Positions 23,656 to 33,134 of a stretch of DNA of 64,000 bases are shown piece by piece. This stretch comes from an uncultured Lachnospiraceae bacterium (GTDB lineage Bacteria; Bacillota; Clostridia; Lachnospirales; Lachnospiraceae), in the NCBI GenBank assembly GCA_947176965.1, contig CAMWSU010000002.1:1-64000 (forward strand). The letters are read 5' to 3'. Below the pieces are notes generated by a model. It was given only the letters and a program-made list of their open reading frames with translations. It searched no databases and was not told the origin of the DNA. The first letter of the stretch is position 1, and each line of letters begins with the position of its first letter. The translations under genes were made by a program, and so were the position numbers.

Positions 23656-24657
23656 TTACCAATAACATCCTTCCTCAATTTCATGACTCCCTTTCGGTCT
23701 TTCTTCCTCTAACGGTCGGACCCAATAGGAATTCATGTATTGATTCATTGCTTTTCCATATCCACCGATCTCCCAGCGTTTTCCTTTTATACCGAATAAA
23801 ATCTGAGTCGCCCCTCCTAAATGAATGATGGTTTTTCCCATTCGCTTTATTTCTGCGGCCAAATTGAATCCATAGGCGCCGCATCCTATGATCGCCACAT
23901 CAAAATCCATCTTATGGCATTCCGATTTCATCCAATCAAGCGCTTCAAACCAATCCTTAAATCGATCATCCCTCTCTCCCGCGATTGTCTGGACAGCCTT
24001 TATCGTTTTTAACTCAAATTCCGGCAGGATTTCGTGCTGTTCCGGTTTATTGGAAAATAGTTTCTCTCTGTTTTCTTCATACTGCATTCTGATAGAACGC
24101 TCAAACGGATGAATAACCAATACCTTCTTTCCTTTGAGCTTCGCCGACCACGGTCCGGCTCCTTGCACACCGCACGCCGACCACGGTTTTAACCATTCAA
24201 TATGGGATATCATCGTATCCTTCTGATATACGTCATGCAGATAATCTTCCATATACAAATGCCAATACCCCTGCAGATCGATTGCAGAACAGTCATTCAG
24301 CACCATGTCAACATAGCGCTCCCCACACTCCAGATCATAAGGGAAAAAGCCGGCATTTTTGCATAGCTGCTTCAGCGCACTTTCTCTGTGGTCTATGTGC
24401 GGAATCATTCTGTGCTCAATGACCTGCCTGAGCATATTCATCTCAATAAAGCCCATCCTCCCTGCCCAAAAAGCAGCATGATCGCTGATTGCATCACCGA
24501 TGATTTTATTTGTTTCAACCGTATCCAGCACAGGCCTCCCGCAACAGATTCGTTCTTTTTTTTTCGAAAGCGGCTTTTGGGTAAATCTTGTCCTGCAATA
24601 ATTTTTCAATTCATATTTTAACCAGACAGCTTTGTTCCGCGCTGAAATATCGCTCAT
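23656..24657 (-). CDS. Unknown glycan-cluster protein, GT-D-like fold
   Basis: A 333-residue soluble protein. Residues about 40-75 carry CCGRPVLDTVETNKIIGD and FWAGRMGFIEMNML, which resemble the R-x-G-x-x-E motif of GT-D-fold glycosyltransferases. Near residue 260-300 is a conserved Rossmann-like piece DVAIIGCGAYGFNLAAEIKR followed by GKTIIHLGGATQILFGIKGK. That combination is typical of widespread but uncharacterised proteins in surface-polysaccharide loci. A longer GTG start at 24708 overlaps the upstream gene, but the ATG at 24657 has AAAGGAG six bases ahead. It is part of a tight group with the methyltransferase and FAD enzyme. The donor sugar is unknown. Confidence 0.6.
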   Translation of the reverse strand: MSDISARNKAVWLKYELKNYCRTRFTQKPLSKKKERICCGRPVLDTVETNKIIGDAISDHAAFWAGRMGFIEMNMLRQVIEHRMIPHIDHRESALKQLCKNAGFFPYDLECGERYVDMVLNDCSAIDLQGYWHLYMEDYLHDVYQKDTMISHIEWLKPWSACGVQGAGPWSAKLKGKKVLVIHPFERSIRMQYEENREKLFSNKPEQHEILPEFELKTIKAVQTIAGERDDRFKDWFEALDWMKSECHKMDFDVAIIGCGAYGFNLAAEIKRMGKTIIHLGGATQILFGIKGKRWEIGGYGKAMNQYMNSYWVRPLEEERPKGSHEIEEGCYW

Positions 24658-24704
24658 TCCTATCTCCTTTCCTGTGCATATTCTCCGGGCATATCTGATT
24701 GCAT

Positions 24705-25490
24705 TCACTCACTTTTTTTGAAAACAAAGCACTTTGAATAAACATTCCTATTATTTATCTGTTGTATTGCCGGATCAACCATACTGCTATAAGAGTCAAT
24801 CAACACATAACCCGCCGCTATAAAATATCCGACAAGCTCCTCTTCCTTAAAAATATAACGTGGATATTCTGCGTCATAGATCACTCTTTCTATTTGTTTA
24901 CAGATCCATTCCTTATCACTGACAGCCGTTCTTTCAATGATGATATACTCAAACTCTTTTTCAAACAGCGTGTCTAAAATGTTCTTGTAATCTCTGATAT
25001 ACTGCAAAACCCCTGAACAAAGCACACAGGTATTACTCGTGATCTTATCTATGGGATATGCAAAAGACAAATGCCCGTCTTCAAAATGCTCCTTCCCATA
25101 TTCGTAAAAATGCCGTTGTTCCACGACAACCCATCTTATATCTCTTGGAAGAATATCTTTATTCTGCCAATATGTACTGCCAAAAGAGCCTCCGAAATCC
25201 ACAACTTCTTTACATCCGCTTTTGGAGTCCGCCAACGCCTTATTAATATGCGCGACTAACCTGTAGTTATATGCTTTTTCATAAAACAAAAAGGTATCCC
25301 GCTCATAAACGGCCTCGCCTTTTCTCACTGCCCAGGCCGCATTAATCGCCTTTTGATATATCAGATCAGAATCATAGCCCCTGCACTCTGCTTCTGCGGC
25401 TTCCCAAGAGGAATATTCTCCTATCAGACCGGAAACGATCTCCCCTCCCCCAATAATTTTATCCTTTATCGCACGAAACAGTTTTCTCAT
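24705..25490 (-). CDS. Putative SAM methyltransferase, LIC12133 family
   Basis: A 261-residue protein of the LIC12133-type putative methyltransferase family found in O-antigen and capsule loci. Family marks are SSWEAAEAECRGYDS, an ERDTFLFYEKAYNYRL stretch, and the SAM-binding strand EVVDFGGSFGSTYW with Gly-rich loop. A C-terminal segment (IIERTAVSDKEWICKQIERV) resembles the substrate part. It likely methylates a sugar or sugar-linked group. Its ATG overlaps the FAD-enzyme stop by ATGA, so the two are coupled. Confidence 0.78.
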   Translation of the reverse strand: MRKLFRAIKDKIIGGGEIVSGLIGEYSSWEAAEAECRGYDSDLIYQKAINAAWAVRKGEAVYERDTFLFYEKAYNYRLVAHINKALADSKSGCKEVVDFGGSFGSTYWQNKDILPRDIRWVVVEQRHFYEYGKEHFEDGHLSFAYPIDKITSNTCVLCSGVLQYIRDYKNILDTLFEKEFEYIIIERTAVSDKEWICKQIERVIYDAEYPRYIFKEEELVGYFIAAGYVLIDSYSSMVDPAIQQINNRNVYSKCFVFKKSE

Positions 25491-26776
25491 GGCTGCTTTT
25501 CTCCTCCTTCAGACACGCTTACTTCACACTGCCCACCATGCACTCCACTCAACAGGCTCTGATCTGACCACAGATAATCCCATTCCCCAAATCTGCCGAT
25601 CGTGTGAATTCCCTCTTTTTTTAGATAGTTCCTAACAATATCCCGATCATTTTCCATCCCGTTATAGAAAATCACATTCCCGAACGGAAGCAGTCTGTAA
25701 TCGACGAATTCAATATCATCTTTTTGGCAGAGCTTCATTTTTCTAAGCGCATACAATGTATTTTCAATCACTTCTTCCCGATTTATTTTCTCCCAATCTC
25801 CATGGTATATCTCAAACTGCAATGAGCTATATCCGGCGGGAACATTATTCGAAGACTTTATTCCCGGACTATTGACACGTGCCGCCATGATGTCCTCATC
25901 ATAAATATACATCCACAAATGCTTTGCAATATTCAGTTTATGAAAACCGATGGACACGATGCTGACCTTTGTATATTTAAGCCGCTTTGCCGCTTCTGTT
26001 ACATTTTCCGGCACATTCCTTACTATTTCCGGCATCCGGCAAAGCGGCAGAGAACTAACCAGCTTGTCATAATGGACGTGATCACCATCGTGAAAAAAGA
26101 CTTCCTTCTTTGCTGTATCTATCCCAACTACGTCTTTATTGTATATAATGTGATCCCTTTTTATTAATGGATCTAAAAATGCCTCATATCCCCCTTCAAC
26201 AGGATATCGCATTTCATTTGCGTAATAATCGATTCCGGTATCCGATGTAAATGAACCCATCAGAATCTTATGAAAATCGGGATTTTGCAGCCTTTTCCCA
26301 ATCCATGTTGTTGATAACTCATCGGCCTCCATTCTCCAGTACTTTCTTGTATAACAATCATAAAAATCCCTCTTAAACGCTCTCCCATAAGAACCTAAAA
26401 GCCAGTCTCCGTAATTTGCAATCTCTATCCCGGTACTTCGATCCAGAAATGATTCGATATATTCACACCTTTCCTCGGGCGAAAAGCAGGAAAGATTATT
26501 GATCACCGGATGCTTTATATATTTTCCGTTGTAAAAATTGTACGCAATTGGTTCATGCCTGGTAAATTGGGTTTTATCAAACAGTTCTCGTGCTGCTTCT
26601 GATTTCGTAAAGGACAGGTGCACTGCAGAATCAAATGTAAAGCCGTTTATTGTAAAAGATTTGCACAGTCCCCCCGGACGGCTGTCTTTTTCGTATACGC
26701 GAATATTCTCACACTCTGCATAACTGTTCAAATATCCTAAACCGGCAATTCCGGCACCCAGCACAACTGTATCCAT
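25487..26776 (-). CDS. FAD-dependent amine-oxidase/UDP-galactopyranose mutase-like protein
   Basis: A 429-residue flavoprotein. The N-terminus has the dinucleotide-binding motif VVLGAGIAGLGYLNSY (GxGxxG), then RVYEKDSRPGGLCKSF and GFTFDSAVHLSF, typical of the protoporphyrinogen-oxidase/UDP-Gal mutase superfamily. The C-terminal FAD loop is visible as YRLLPFGNVIFYNG and IHTIGRFGEW. Such enzymes in surface clusters either interconvert sugar rings or oxidise lipid-linked intermediates. A longer GTG start at 26797 exists, but the ATG at 26776 has AAAGGAG nine bases ahead. It lies between the kinase/methyltransferase fusion and the LIC12133 methyltransferase. Confidence 0.75.
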   Translation of the reverse strand: MDTVVLGAGIAGLGYLNSYAECENIRVYEKDSRPGGLCKSFTINGFTFDSAVHLSFTKSEAARELFDKTQFTRHEPIAYNFYNGKYIKHPVINNLSCFSPEERCEYIESFLDRSTGIEIANYGDWLLGSYGRAFKRDFYDCYTRKYWRMEADELSTTWIGKRLQNPDFHKILMGSFTSDTGIDYYANEMRYPVEGGYEAFLDPLIKRDHIIYNKDVVGIDTAKKEVFFHDGDHVHYDKLVSSLPLCRMPEIVRNVPENVTEAAKRLKYTKVSIVSIGFHKLNIAKHLWMYIYDEDIMAARVNSPGIKSSNNVPAGYSSLQFEIYHGDWEKINREEVIENTLYALRKMKLCQKDDIEFVDYRLLPFGNVIFYNGMENDRDIVRNYLKKEGIHTIGRFGEWDYLWSDQSLLSGVHGGQCEVSVSEGGEKQP

Positions 26777-26808
26777 AAAATGATTCTCCTTTGACACCTT
26801 CAGTGCCC

Positions 26809-28245
26809 CTATAACTTACTTGCCAAAATACAAACTCTATTCGTCTCTATATTTTCCACTTTCACAATCTGAAACTTCTCCCGAAGCCCTTCAACAAACC
26901 AATCCAGCGTATACCATTCCGGAACATCAGGATTCGGATTCGCCCCCGACCATAAACCCAGGGGCATAAATTCAATGATCAAAAACCTCTTTGTATAATT
27001 TGAGAGTATCGTAACCAGCACAGATAACTTTATCTTCTGTGTCAAGATCAAATGATGGGATAATGCAAGCGCCATAACAACATCGCTTTTATACCGCTCG
27101 CAAGCCCGCCTGCCCAATTCTTTCTCCTGCAGCAGATCCATAACCGAAAACAGGATTCTTTCATTGATCCGTTGTATCTCTTTACACCTGACAAATCCTT
27201 TGCTGACTGCCGCAATATCATAATCTGTCGCACTTGCAAAATCTACTATATTTCTCTCTACCAATAACTGGGAGAGTGCCCCACTGTTTGCCCCAACCTC
27301 AAGCACATCACTTATTGCATAATCTTCTCTTAATTTTTGCATTAATTGAATATAATAACCAAACCGATCTCCTGCCGCCACCGTTGTGCCAAGTACCGCA
27401 AAGTTTTGATAGTCACTCCACACTCCCCTTTCCGACTGCAATTCTTTATGCACATACGTAACATACTTTTTGTATAACTTTCTTTTTCTCTTTTTCTTCT
27501 TCTCGTCATCAATCTGAAAAATTGTCTGCAATATAGCAGTTCCCCGGTTAATGATTTTTCTCTTTGACACTTCCTCGAAACCATATAATCTTGCTATCAC
27601 CGTCATGTATAATTGTCTGAATCTATATGCCCGGATAAACTCGCCTTTTATTAGTTTTGCACGATCTCTATCCGACACTCCCCCTCCGAAATATAACAGA
27701 TTTTGATTGATTGCGCCGCAAGTATCCCGCTTCTCATAAACCTTCAAAAGATTAATCCAATGATTGTTAAAAACACTATACCCCACCATTTTGCACTCTT
27801 CCATTCGCGCAATACTTCCAATATCCACATATACCGGTTTACATCCCATAAACATGATATTTCCAACATGCGGATCCATAAGCTCATAACCGTAATTCAG
27901 CAGATACACATTCAGTCGTGCGACCGTCGATCTGGCCGCCAACAGCATTTCATATGTCCATTCGTAAACATTAGACTTATGTTTGATCGCCTCATGTTCT
28001 ATAATGATTGCATTTTCCAATCCGACTATTTGAATCTCATCCGTTATCCAACTATTGATCAGCAGCCGTTCCCGAAATAAACTGCTCAGTATACCACTTG
28101 AAAACAACTCACGGACAAACTCCTCGCGTTCCTGCTTTACCAAACGAAAAATTCTTCCTTGATATTCAAATACATCTCCCATCAAATCCATATGATACCT
28201 TGTTATCCAGTTAATTTCACATTTCTGAATCACGATTTTATTCAT
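26809..28245 (-). CDS. Kinase-like/SAM-methyltransferase fusion (NoeA-type)
   Basis: A 478-residue two-domain protein. Residues about 15-150 look like a small protein-kinase-like domain: RIFRLVKQEREEFVREL could hold the ATP lysine, MDPHVGNIMFMG resembles a catalytic H-x-x-N loop, and KPVYVDIGSI resembles the DFG metal site. From about 300 there is a class I methyltransferase with VLEVGANSGALSQLL, SATDYDIAAVSKGF and ALALSHHLIL. This order is like NoeA-related methyltransferases and is the reverse of WbdD, which terminates O-antigen chains. It may cap glycan chains (inference). The ATG at 28245 follows the previous stop by one base and has GGGG upstream; an upstream in-frame ATG would overlap the GT2 gene. 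Confidence 0.65.
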   Translation of the reverse strand: MNKIVIQKCEINWITRYHMDLMGDVFEYQGRIFRLVKQEREEFVRELFSSGILSSLFRERLLINSWITDEIQIVGLENAIIIEHEAIKHKSNVYEWTYEMLLAARSTVARLNVYLLNYGYELMDPHVGNIMFMGCKPVYVDIGSIARMEECKMVGYSVFNNHWINLLKVYEKRDTCGAINQNLLYFGGGVSDRDRAKLIKGEFIRAYRFRQLYMTVIARLYGFEEVSKRKIINRGTAILQTIFQIDDEKKKKRKRKLYKKYVTYVHKELQSERGVWSDYQNFAVLGTTVAAGDRFGYYIQLMQKLREDYAISDVLEVGANSGALSQLLVERNIVDFASATDYDIAAVSKGFVRCKEIQRINERILFSVMDLLQEKELGRRACERYKSDVVMALALSHHLILTQKIKLSVLVTILSNYTKRFLIIEFMPLGLWSGANPNPDVPEWYTLDWFVEGLREKFQIVKVENIETNRVCILASKL

Positions 28246-28246
28246 C

Positions 28247-29242
28247 TTATTTATCCCCATAGATATGTCTGATCGCATGAACAGCCTCTCTTTTTATCTT
28301 TAGCCGCATGACAATCCCATACCATTCATACTTTTTTATGCAAGCACAAATTTCTCTCTCCGCTTCCCTGATATTCCTTATCTGCTCGTTCACACTGACT
28401 TCTCTTTTCTCCAATCCATAATGCAATACATCCGTTTCATTATGCATCCATTCTTTCCATTGTTCGGACACTTGCATGAACGCTAAATAACAGCGGCTTA
28501 AAACCAATTTTTCTCTTTCTTTGGCAGTAAGCTTATGATCAGCTGTAATCAGATCAATCATATCTAAAATCTGTTTCACTCTTCTCTTCGGGAAGAAAAA
28601 TTGGTCTTTCCTCCCTATTTGCAGCTTAGACTTTACCAAACTTCTATCAATATAAGTCTCACTTGAAAAAACCCTGCAATCACAAATCGCACCTCTGGCA
28701 CGTCGAATTAACTCACACGCTATCCCGATTTCGGGGAAAATCTCATCTGTCTCAAAATAACTTTTTCTTTTTATAATATTTCGAAACGATTTTCTTTCAA
28801 AAATGATTCCTGTCGGATGATCCTGCATACAAAAAAAATAATAAGCATCATACCGACTCAGCTCACCCCTATGATCCGCTCTGTCCTTCATCAGCGCGAT
28901 CCCCTGCCGCTGCGCCCATAGCAGCTGTTCAATCAGATATGTGATACCGTTCGCCCGCAGCTTATCTCTCCCCATGACCAAATACAAATATCTGCCGTCA
29001 CCATTCTCTAACGCATTGTACCAGTTTAAGGTCGCCGCTGCCCCCTCTTGATTCACGCAGACCTTTAACCGCCTGTCTTTTATTTCCAATAATCTTAATA
29101 CGGTATCGTCTTTTGATTGACCATCCGACATAACCACTTGAAACCGTTCGTCCGGATTTTCTAACAAGTCACTTGCAATCCGATACGCCACCTCCGCGTT
29201 TTCGTATACCGGAACGCAAAAACTCACTATAAAATCGCTCAT
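28247..29242 (-). CDS. GT2-family glycosyltransferase
   Basis: A 331-residue GT-A enzyme of family 2. The N-terminal FIVSFCVPVYENAEVAYRIA and the QVVMSDGQSKDDTVLRLLEI segment form the nucleotide-binding half. GDGRYLYLVMGRDKLR stands in place of the D-x-D, as a variant M-G-R-D. The C-terminal 100 residues are helical and unrelated to the upstream family-2 genes. The ATG at 29242 has GAAGGAG nine bases ahead, and the 60-nt longer frame overlaps the next gene. It lies between the other GT2 gene and the kinase/methyltransferase fusion. Specificity unknown. Confidence 0.75.
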   Translation of the reverse strand: MSDFIVSFCVPVYENAEVAYRIASDLLENPDERFQVVMSDGQSKDDTVLRLLEIKDRRLKVCVNQEGAAATLNWYNALENGDGRYLYLVMGRDKLRANGITYLIEQLLWAQRQGIALMKDRADHRGELSRYDAYYFFCMQDHPTGIIFERKSFRNIIKRKSYFETDEIFPEIGIACELIRRARGAICDCRVFSSETYIDRSLVKSKLQIGRKDQFFFPKRRVKQILDMIDLITADHKLTAKEREKLVLSRCYLAFMQVSEQWKEWMHNETDVLHYGLEKREVSVNEQIRNIREAEREICACIKKYEWYGIVMRLKIKREAVHAIRHIYGDK

Positions 29243-29268
29243 TTCTCTATTCTCCTTCGTCAAAGAGG

Positions 29269-30129
29269 TCAGCCCCATATATGTCTGAAATGATGAACGC
29301 ATATATCATCGCATACCAAAAACACCGCATGATAAAACCATAACGCTCTCTTTGCTCCTCCCCGCCACTTATAATATGCCCAATTTCTCCATATCCTGAG
29401 CTGCCACAGAAGTACCCTGAATATGGATTTCTCCTTTAAGATGTCCCTCCTGTATAATTTCACAATACGCCGGACACCTTCATACAAATTCTTATAATTT
29501 GCAGTGATCCTTTCCTCTCCTTCTTTGATCTCGCTGACCGCTTCCCCGCAATGATACATTTTCTTCTTGTGCTTATCCAGCATCAGTACCAACGCGTCAT
29601 CCTGCCAGCTTTTCTGCTCTAAATCAAGCAATGGAACTTCCTGAAACACACTTTTTCGTACCATAATAGAATTTGTACAACACAGGGACAATTCTTCCAT
29701 TAAATATTGATGTTGATTCAGTTTCTGAATCCTGTCATACTCCGCACGTTCTCCGCCCACCATCACATCCCCATAAACCATATCCACCTCGGGGTGCTGT
29801 TCAAAAGCTTTCAATCGGGCCGTAATCCCATTCCGCAGCATCACATCGTCCGAATCCAAAAATGCAATATATTCCCCCCGCGCCGATTCAATTCCCAGAT
29901 TACGCGCGGCATTTGCCCCTTTCTTTTTGTCTTTTCTTGAAAGCAGCCGAACCCTGCTGTCCTTTGCTGCGAATCCCATTATCACGTCTTTTGTTCCATC
30001 TGTTGAAAAATCATCGCATATCAGAATTTCTACATTCGAGTATTCCTGCTCCAGCACGGATTCCAATGCTTTCACAACTGATTTTTCCCGATTATAGGTG
30101 GGAATCACGACCGAAACCAATTCATCCAT
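29269..30129 (-). CDS. GT2-family glycosyltransferase
   Basis: A 286-residue GT2 enzyme with classic motifs: VSVVIPTYNREKSVVKALES, EILICDDFSTDGTKDVI, then YIAFLDSDDVM (D-x-D), and QKSWQDDALVLML as ED acceptor site. It adds one sugar to a growing surface glycan, probably from a UDP or dTDP donor. The C-terminus is a short basic-hydrophobic tail (WRGGAKRALWFYHAVF) that may touch the membrane. The gene is tightly packed, 2 bp after the GT4 gene upstream. Confidence 0.87.
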   Translation of the reverse strand: MDELVSVVIPTYNREKSVVKALESVLEQEYSNVEILICDDFSTDGTKDVIMGFAAKDSRVRLLSRKDKKKGANAARNLGIESARGEYIAFLDSDDVMLRNGITARLKAFEQHPEVDMVYGDVMVGGERAEYDRIQKLNQHQYLMEELSLCCTNSIMVRKSVFQEVPLLDLEQKSWQDDALVLMLDKHKKKMYHCGEAVSEIKEGEERITANYKNLYEGVRRIVKLYRRDILKEKSIFRVLLWQLRIWRNWAYYKWRGGAKRALWFYHAVFLVCDDICVHHFRHIWG

Positions 30130-30131
30130 TT

Positions 30132-31328
30132 CTATCTTTCCTCTCTTTCGAAATATTCATGAATGATCATTTCAAACTGAACATTAAACTGCGGCTGCCC
30201 CCATTTGTCTGCCCTTTCTCTTCCTTTTTTAACAAGCTCTGCACACAGCCCGTCATCCGTCCATAACCGCTCCATACAATCCGCAATTTCTTCCACCGAA
30301 TCCGGATCAAACAAAAGCGCCGCGTCCCCGACCTGTTCCGGTATCCCGTAAATTCCGGAGGTTGCCACCGGGCAGCCCAGCACAAAGGCTTCAAGCTGCG
30401 GGATATTTGTCGGTCCTAAGCAGGTCGGCATGACCATCGCTCTCGCATGCCGGTAAAGATACACCATCTCCTCATTCGATACATAGCCAAGGATCCGAAT
30501 ATCATCCTGCATTTCTTCCTGATGAATCAGGTTCAAAACATTCTCTTTATTATTCTGCTCAGAACCAACAAAAATCAGTTTTACCGGTATTCCCTTTTTC
30601 TTTAATCCGGATGCGGCAAGGATTAAATTCTTATGATTTTTATGTGTCCAGAATTGAGCAGGATAAAAAAAGAATTTATCAAATAATGGTTCTTTGACCG
30701 GGCTTTCTTTTGCCAGATAAATATAATCCGGAGGGATAAACGGCAAAACGCTCACATGCTTGTCCAAATCTTTCCTCAGCCAGCCATAGGACTCCACAAT
30801 ATGACGCTTTCCCACCTTAGAATCCGCCAATATGATCTCTGCGGTCTCACACTGATGCCGGTACATTCTTTCCCGCCATTGATATTCGGACGTTAATTCA
30901 GGAAATCTGTCATCATAACGGTGCATCAGATCAAAGATCGGGATCATCATGGGGATATGGACCAGATCGCCCGCAAGATCCACCTGCCCTGCAATACACA
31001 AATCCAACGGGATCTTCTTCGCAATTCTGATATTACAGTCTGTATGTTGATACAAAAAAGATAGGACACTTTTGATAACAGGAACATGCCGGTATCCCCA
31101 ATAGGAGTTTTCAATCCTTTGGTTTAACCGGCCTTTCACTCCGTTCAACTTTACACTGTCCAGCTCATATTGATCTGCTATGGCAATCCACTGATCATCA
31201 CTTGACAGCACTATCACATGATATTCAGCACGATTTAGCTCAGACACAGCTTTCACAATGGACAGCCAGAACTGATAAGAACCCCCGTTATGATTTTTTC
31301 CGTCCACCCAAACGCCGATTTCTTTCAT
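30132..31328 (-). CDS. GT4-family glycosyltransferase
   Basis: A 398-residue GT-B enzyme. Conserved pieces include GSYQFWLSIVKAV, a SEYQWRERMYRHQCETAEII segment, FFYPAQFWTHKNHKNLILAA, IRILGYVSNEEMVYLYRHAR and the C-terminal GPTNIPQLEAFVLGCPVATS, with E in LEAF taking the family glutamate position. It is related to the GT4 gene at 62620, which shares the QFWTHK(N/S)H motif. It begins directly upstream of the GT2 gene, 0-2 bp gaps on both sides, so all are one translational group. Sugar unknown. Confidence 0.85.
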   Translation of the reverse strand: MKEIGVWVDGKNHNGGSYQFWLSIVKAVSELNRAEYHVIVLSSDDQWIAIADQYELDSVKLNGVKGRLNQRIENSYWGYRHVPVIKSVLSFLYQHTDCNIRIAKKIPLDLCIAGQVDLAGDLVHIPMMIPIFDLMHRYDDRFPELTSEYQWRERMYRHQCETAEIILADSKVGKRHIVESYGWLRKDLDKHVSVLPFIPPDYIYLAKESPVKEPLFDKFFFYPAQFWTHKNHKNLILAASGLKKKGIPVKLIFVGSEQNNKENVLNLIHQEEMQDDIRILGYVSNEEMVYLYRHARAMVMPTCLGPTNIPQLEAFVLGCPVATSGIYGIPEQVGDAALLFDPDSVEEIADCMERLWTDDGLCAELVKKGRERADKWGQPQFNVQFEMIIHEYFEREER

Positions 31329-33122
31329 TTATGCTTCTTTTATCCTTTCCTGCAGCACTGCTTTCCCGCCTTTTACCTCGTACACTTTATTACAGTTCTG
31401 TATCGTAGAAAGACGGTGCGCAATAATGATCAGCGTCTTTGTTCCCTTTAACGCATCAATCGACTGCATGACCGCACTTTCTGTCTCATTATCCAATGCC
31501 GATGTTGCTTCGTCAAGCACCAGTATATCCGGGTTATCATACAGCGCCCTCGCAATCGCAATCCTCTGACGCTGCCCTCCGGAAAACTTAATTCCGCCCT
31601 CGCCGACCATCGTGTCAATCCCATGCGGCAGCCCTTGTACAAAATCATAGATCTGCGCGCTCTTTAACGCACGAATGATCTTTTCTTCCTCTATTTCATC
31701 CTCGTAAATGCCGAAAGCAACATTATGTCTCACCGTATCATCAATCAAAAACACATTCTGCGGCACAAATCCAATCGTTTTCGCCCACTGCTTCGGTATG
31801 GAATAGATATCCACGCCATCCACCAAAACCTCGCCCTTCTGCGGACGGAGCAGACCCAAAATAATGTCCGCAAGCGTCGTTTTTCCCGCGCCGGACTCCC
31901 CGATCAACGCGACCGCTTCCCCTTTTCGGATGGTAAGTGAAGTATCTTCTAATACATGTTTCTCACTCTCCGGATATCTCCACCAAACATTCCGCACCGT
32001 CAGTTCGGTCTGAAATCCCTCATATCCCCTGTTCGGATGTTCTACTTTCTCTTTCTCCTTGCCGGTAAGTTCCGCCTCTCTCTCTCTCGCATGCAGAATA
32101 TTCTGATAGGCCTCTTCCAGCGACAACCGATTATATACCAATCCATTCATGTTCGTCGTAATACTGGAAATTGCAGGTAAAATTCTGACTGCAGCCACCG
32201 CAACCGCGCCAAGTACCATAACAAACTGAGCCGTAGCCTCCCCGCTTCCGAACATCGTGATCAGGCATACAAGAAGGACCAGTCCTGATATAAATACCGT
32301 CTCTATGACACGCGTGGGCAGTTTGCAGATAAACAGATACTGTGTATTAAAGCGACACGCCCTATCCGCCTCTTTGCGAAATTGATCAATAAAATACTGT
32401 TTCCTTTGACTAACGCTGATCTCTTTATAACCGTTGATCGGCTGATAAACATACTGATACCGCTTAGAAAACGCCTCCCTGCACTGGCGTCCGCATTCTG
32501 CTGTTTTTTTCTTAAACGCAAGAACCATGGTGAACGTCGTCAGCAGCGCCAAAAAGACAAGTCCGATCGCAAACAACGGATTCAAATAAACTAAAAACAC
32601 CCCCAGCAATACACAGGTCAGGGTTTCCGCAAAAAGCATTGAAAATGCGTCGATTACCTGCGCCACATTGCTAATGTCGCCGCTCACGCCGCGCATCATA
32701 TCACTGCTGTTCGTTTCAACAAAATACATATAGTCACGGTTTAAGTAGGAGTTCAACATCAACACCGATAAATCCCGCTCAATCCCATTCCGAAAACGCA
32801 GTTGAAAATAATTAACGAATAAAATCATGCCATCCTTAATAAGGTATACCAGGATCAATCCCGCACCCATCAGCAGCAGCAGCTCTTTCCCCGTTTCAAT
32901 ACCAAACCATGTCGATATTCTCTGAACGATCGAATAGGTCATTAGTTCATCCGGCGACATCAAAGCAATGATAAACGGTATCACCACACTGACACCTAAT
33001 GTCTCAAGCAGTGCACTGACGAAAAACAGCGCCAAAAGGAGAACACTCTTTTGCTGCTGCTTTCGATCTAAAATATAGGTTAGCTGCTGAAACATCCGAA
33101 TCAATGTTTTTACATTCTGCAT
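31329..33122 (-). CDS. ABC transporter, fused permease and ATPase
   Basis: A 597-residue exporter half-molecule of the MsbA/lipid-glycan type. Residues about 20-310 hold six membrane helices, and the ATPase domain follows. Walker A is GESGAGKTT near residue 405, the signature is SGGQRQRIAIARAL near 512, Walker B is ILVLDEATSALD near 535, and the H-loop is IIAHRLST near 567. It forms a homodimer in the plasma membrane and likely flips or exports a lipid-linked glycan or a modified peptide. A paralogue is at 58015. It stands 1 bp upstream of the GT4 gene and 12 bp after the GT2 gene. Confidence 0.92.
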   Translation of the reverse strand: MQNVKTLIRMFQQLTYILDRKQQQKSVLLLALFFVSALLETLGVSVVIPFIIALMSPDELMTYSIVQRISTWFGIETGKELLLLMGAGLILVYLIKDGMILFVNYFQLRFRNGIERDLSVLMLNSYLNRDYMYFVETNSSDMMRGVSGDISNVAQVIDAFSMLFAETLTCVLLGVFLVYLNPLFAIGLVFLALLTTFTMVLAFKKKTAECGRQCREAFSKRYQYVYQPINGYKEISVSQRKQYFIDQFRKEADRACRFNTQYLFICKLPTRVIETVFISGLVLLVCLITMFGSGEATAQFVMVLGAVAVAAVRILPAISSITTNMNGLVYNRLSLEEAYQNILHAREREAELTGKEKEKVEHPNRGYEGFQTELTVRNVWWRYPESEKHVLEDTSLTIRKGEAVALIGESGAGKTTLADIILGLLRPQKGEVLVDGVDIYSIPKQWAKTIGFVPQNVFLIDDTVRHNVAFGIYEDEIEEEKIIRALKSAQIYDFVQGLPHGIDTMVGEGGIKFSGGQRQRIAIARALYDNPDILVLDEATSALDNETESAVMQSIDALKGTKTLIIIAHRLSTIQNCNKVYEVKGGKAVLQERIKEA

Positions 33123-33134
33123 CTCAATCCTCTT

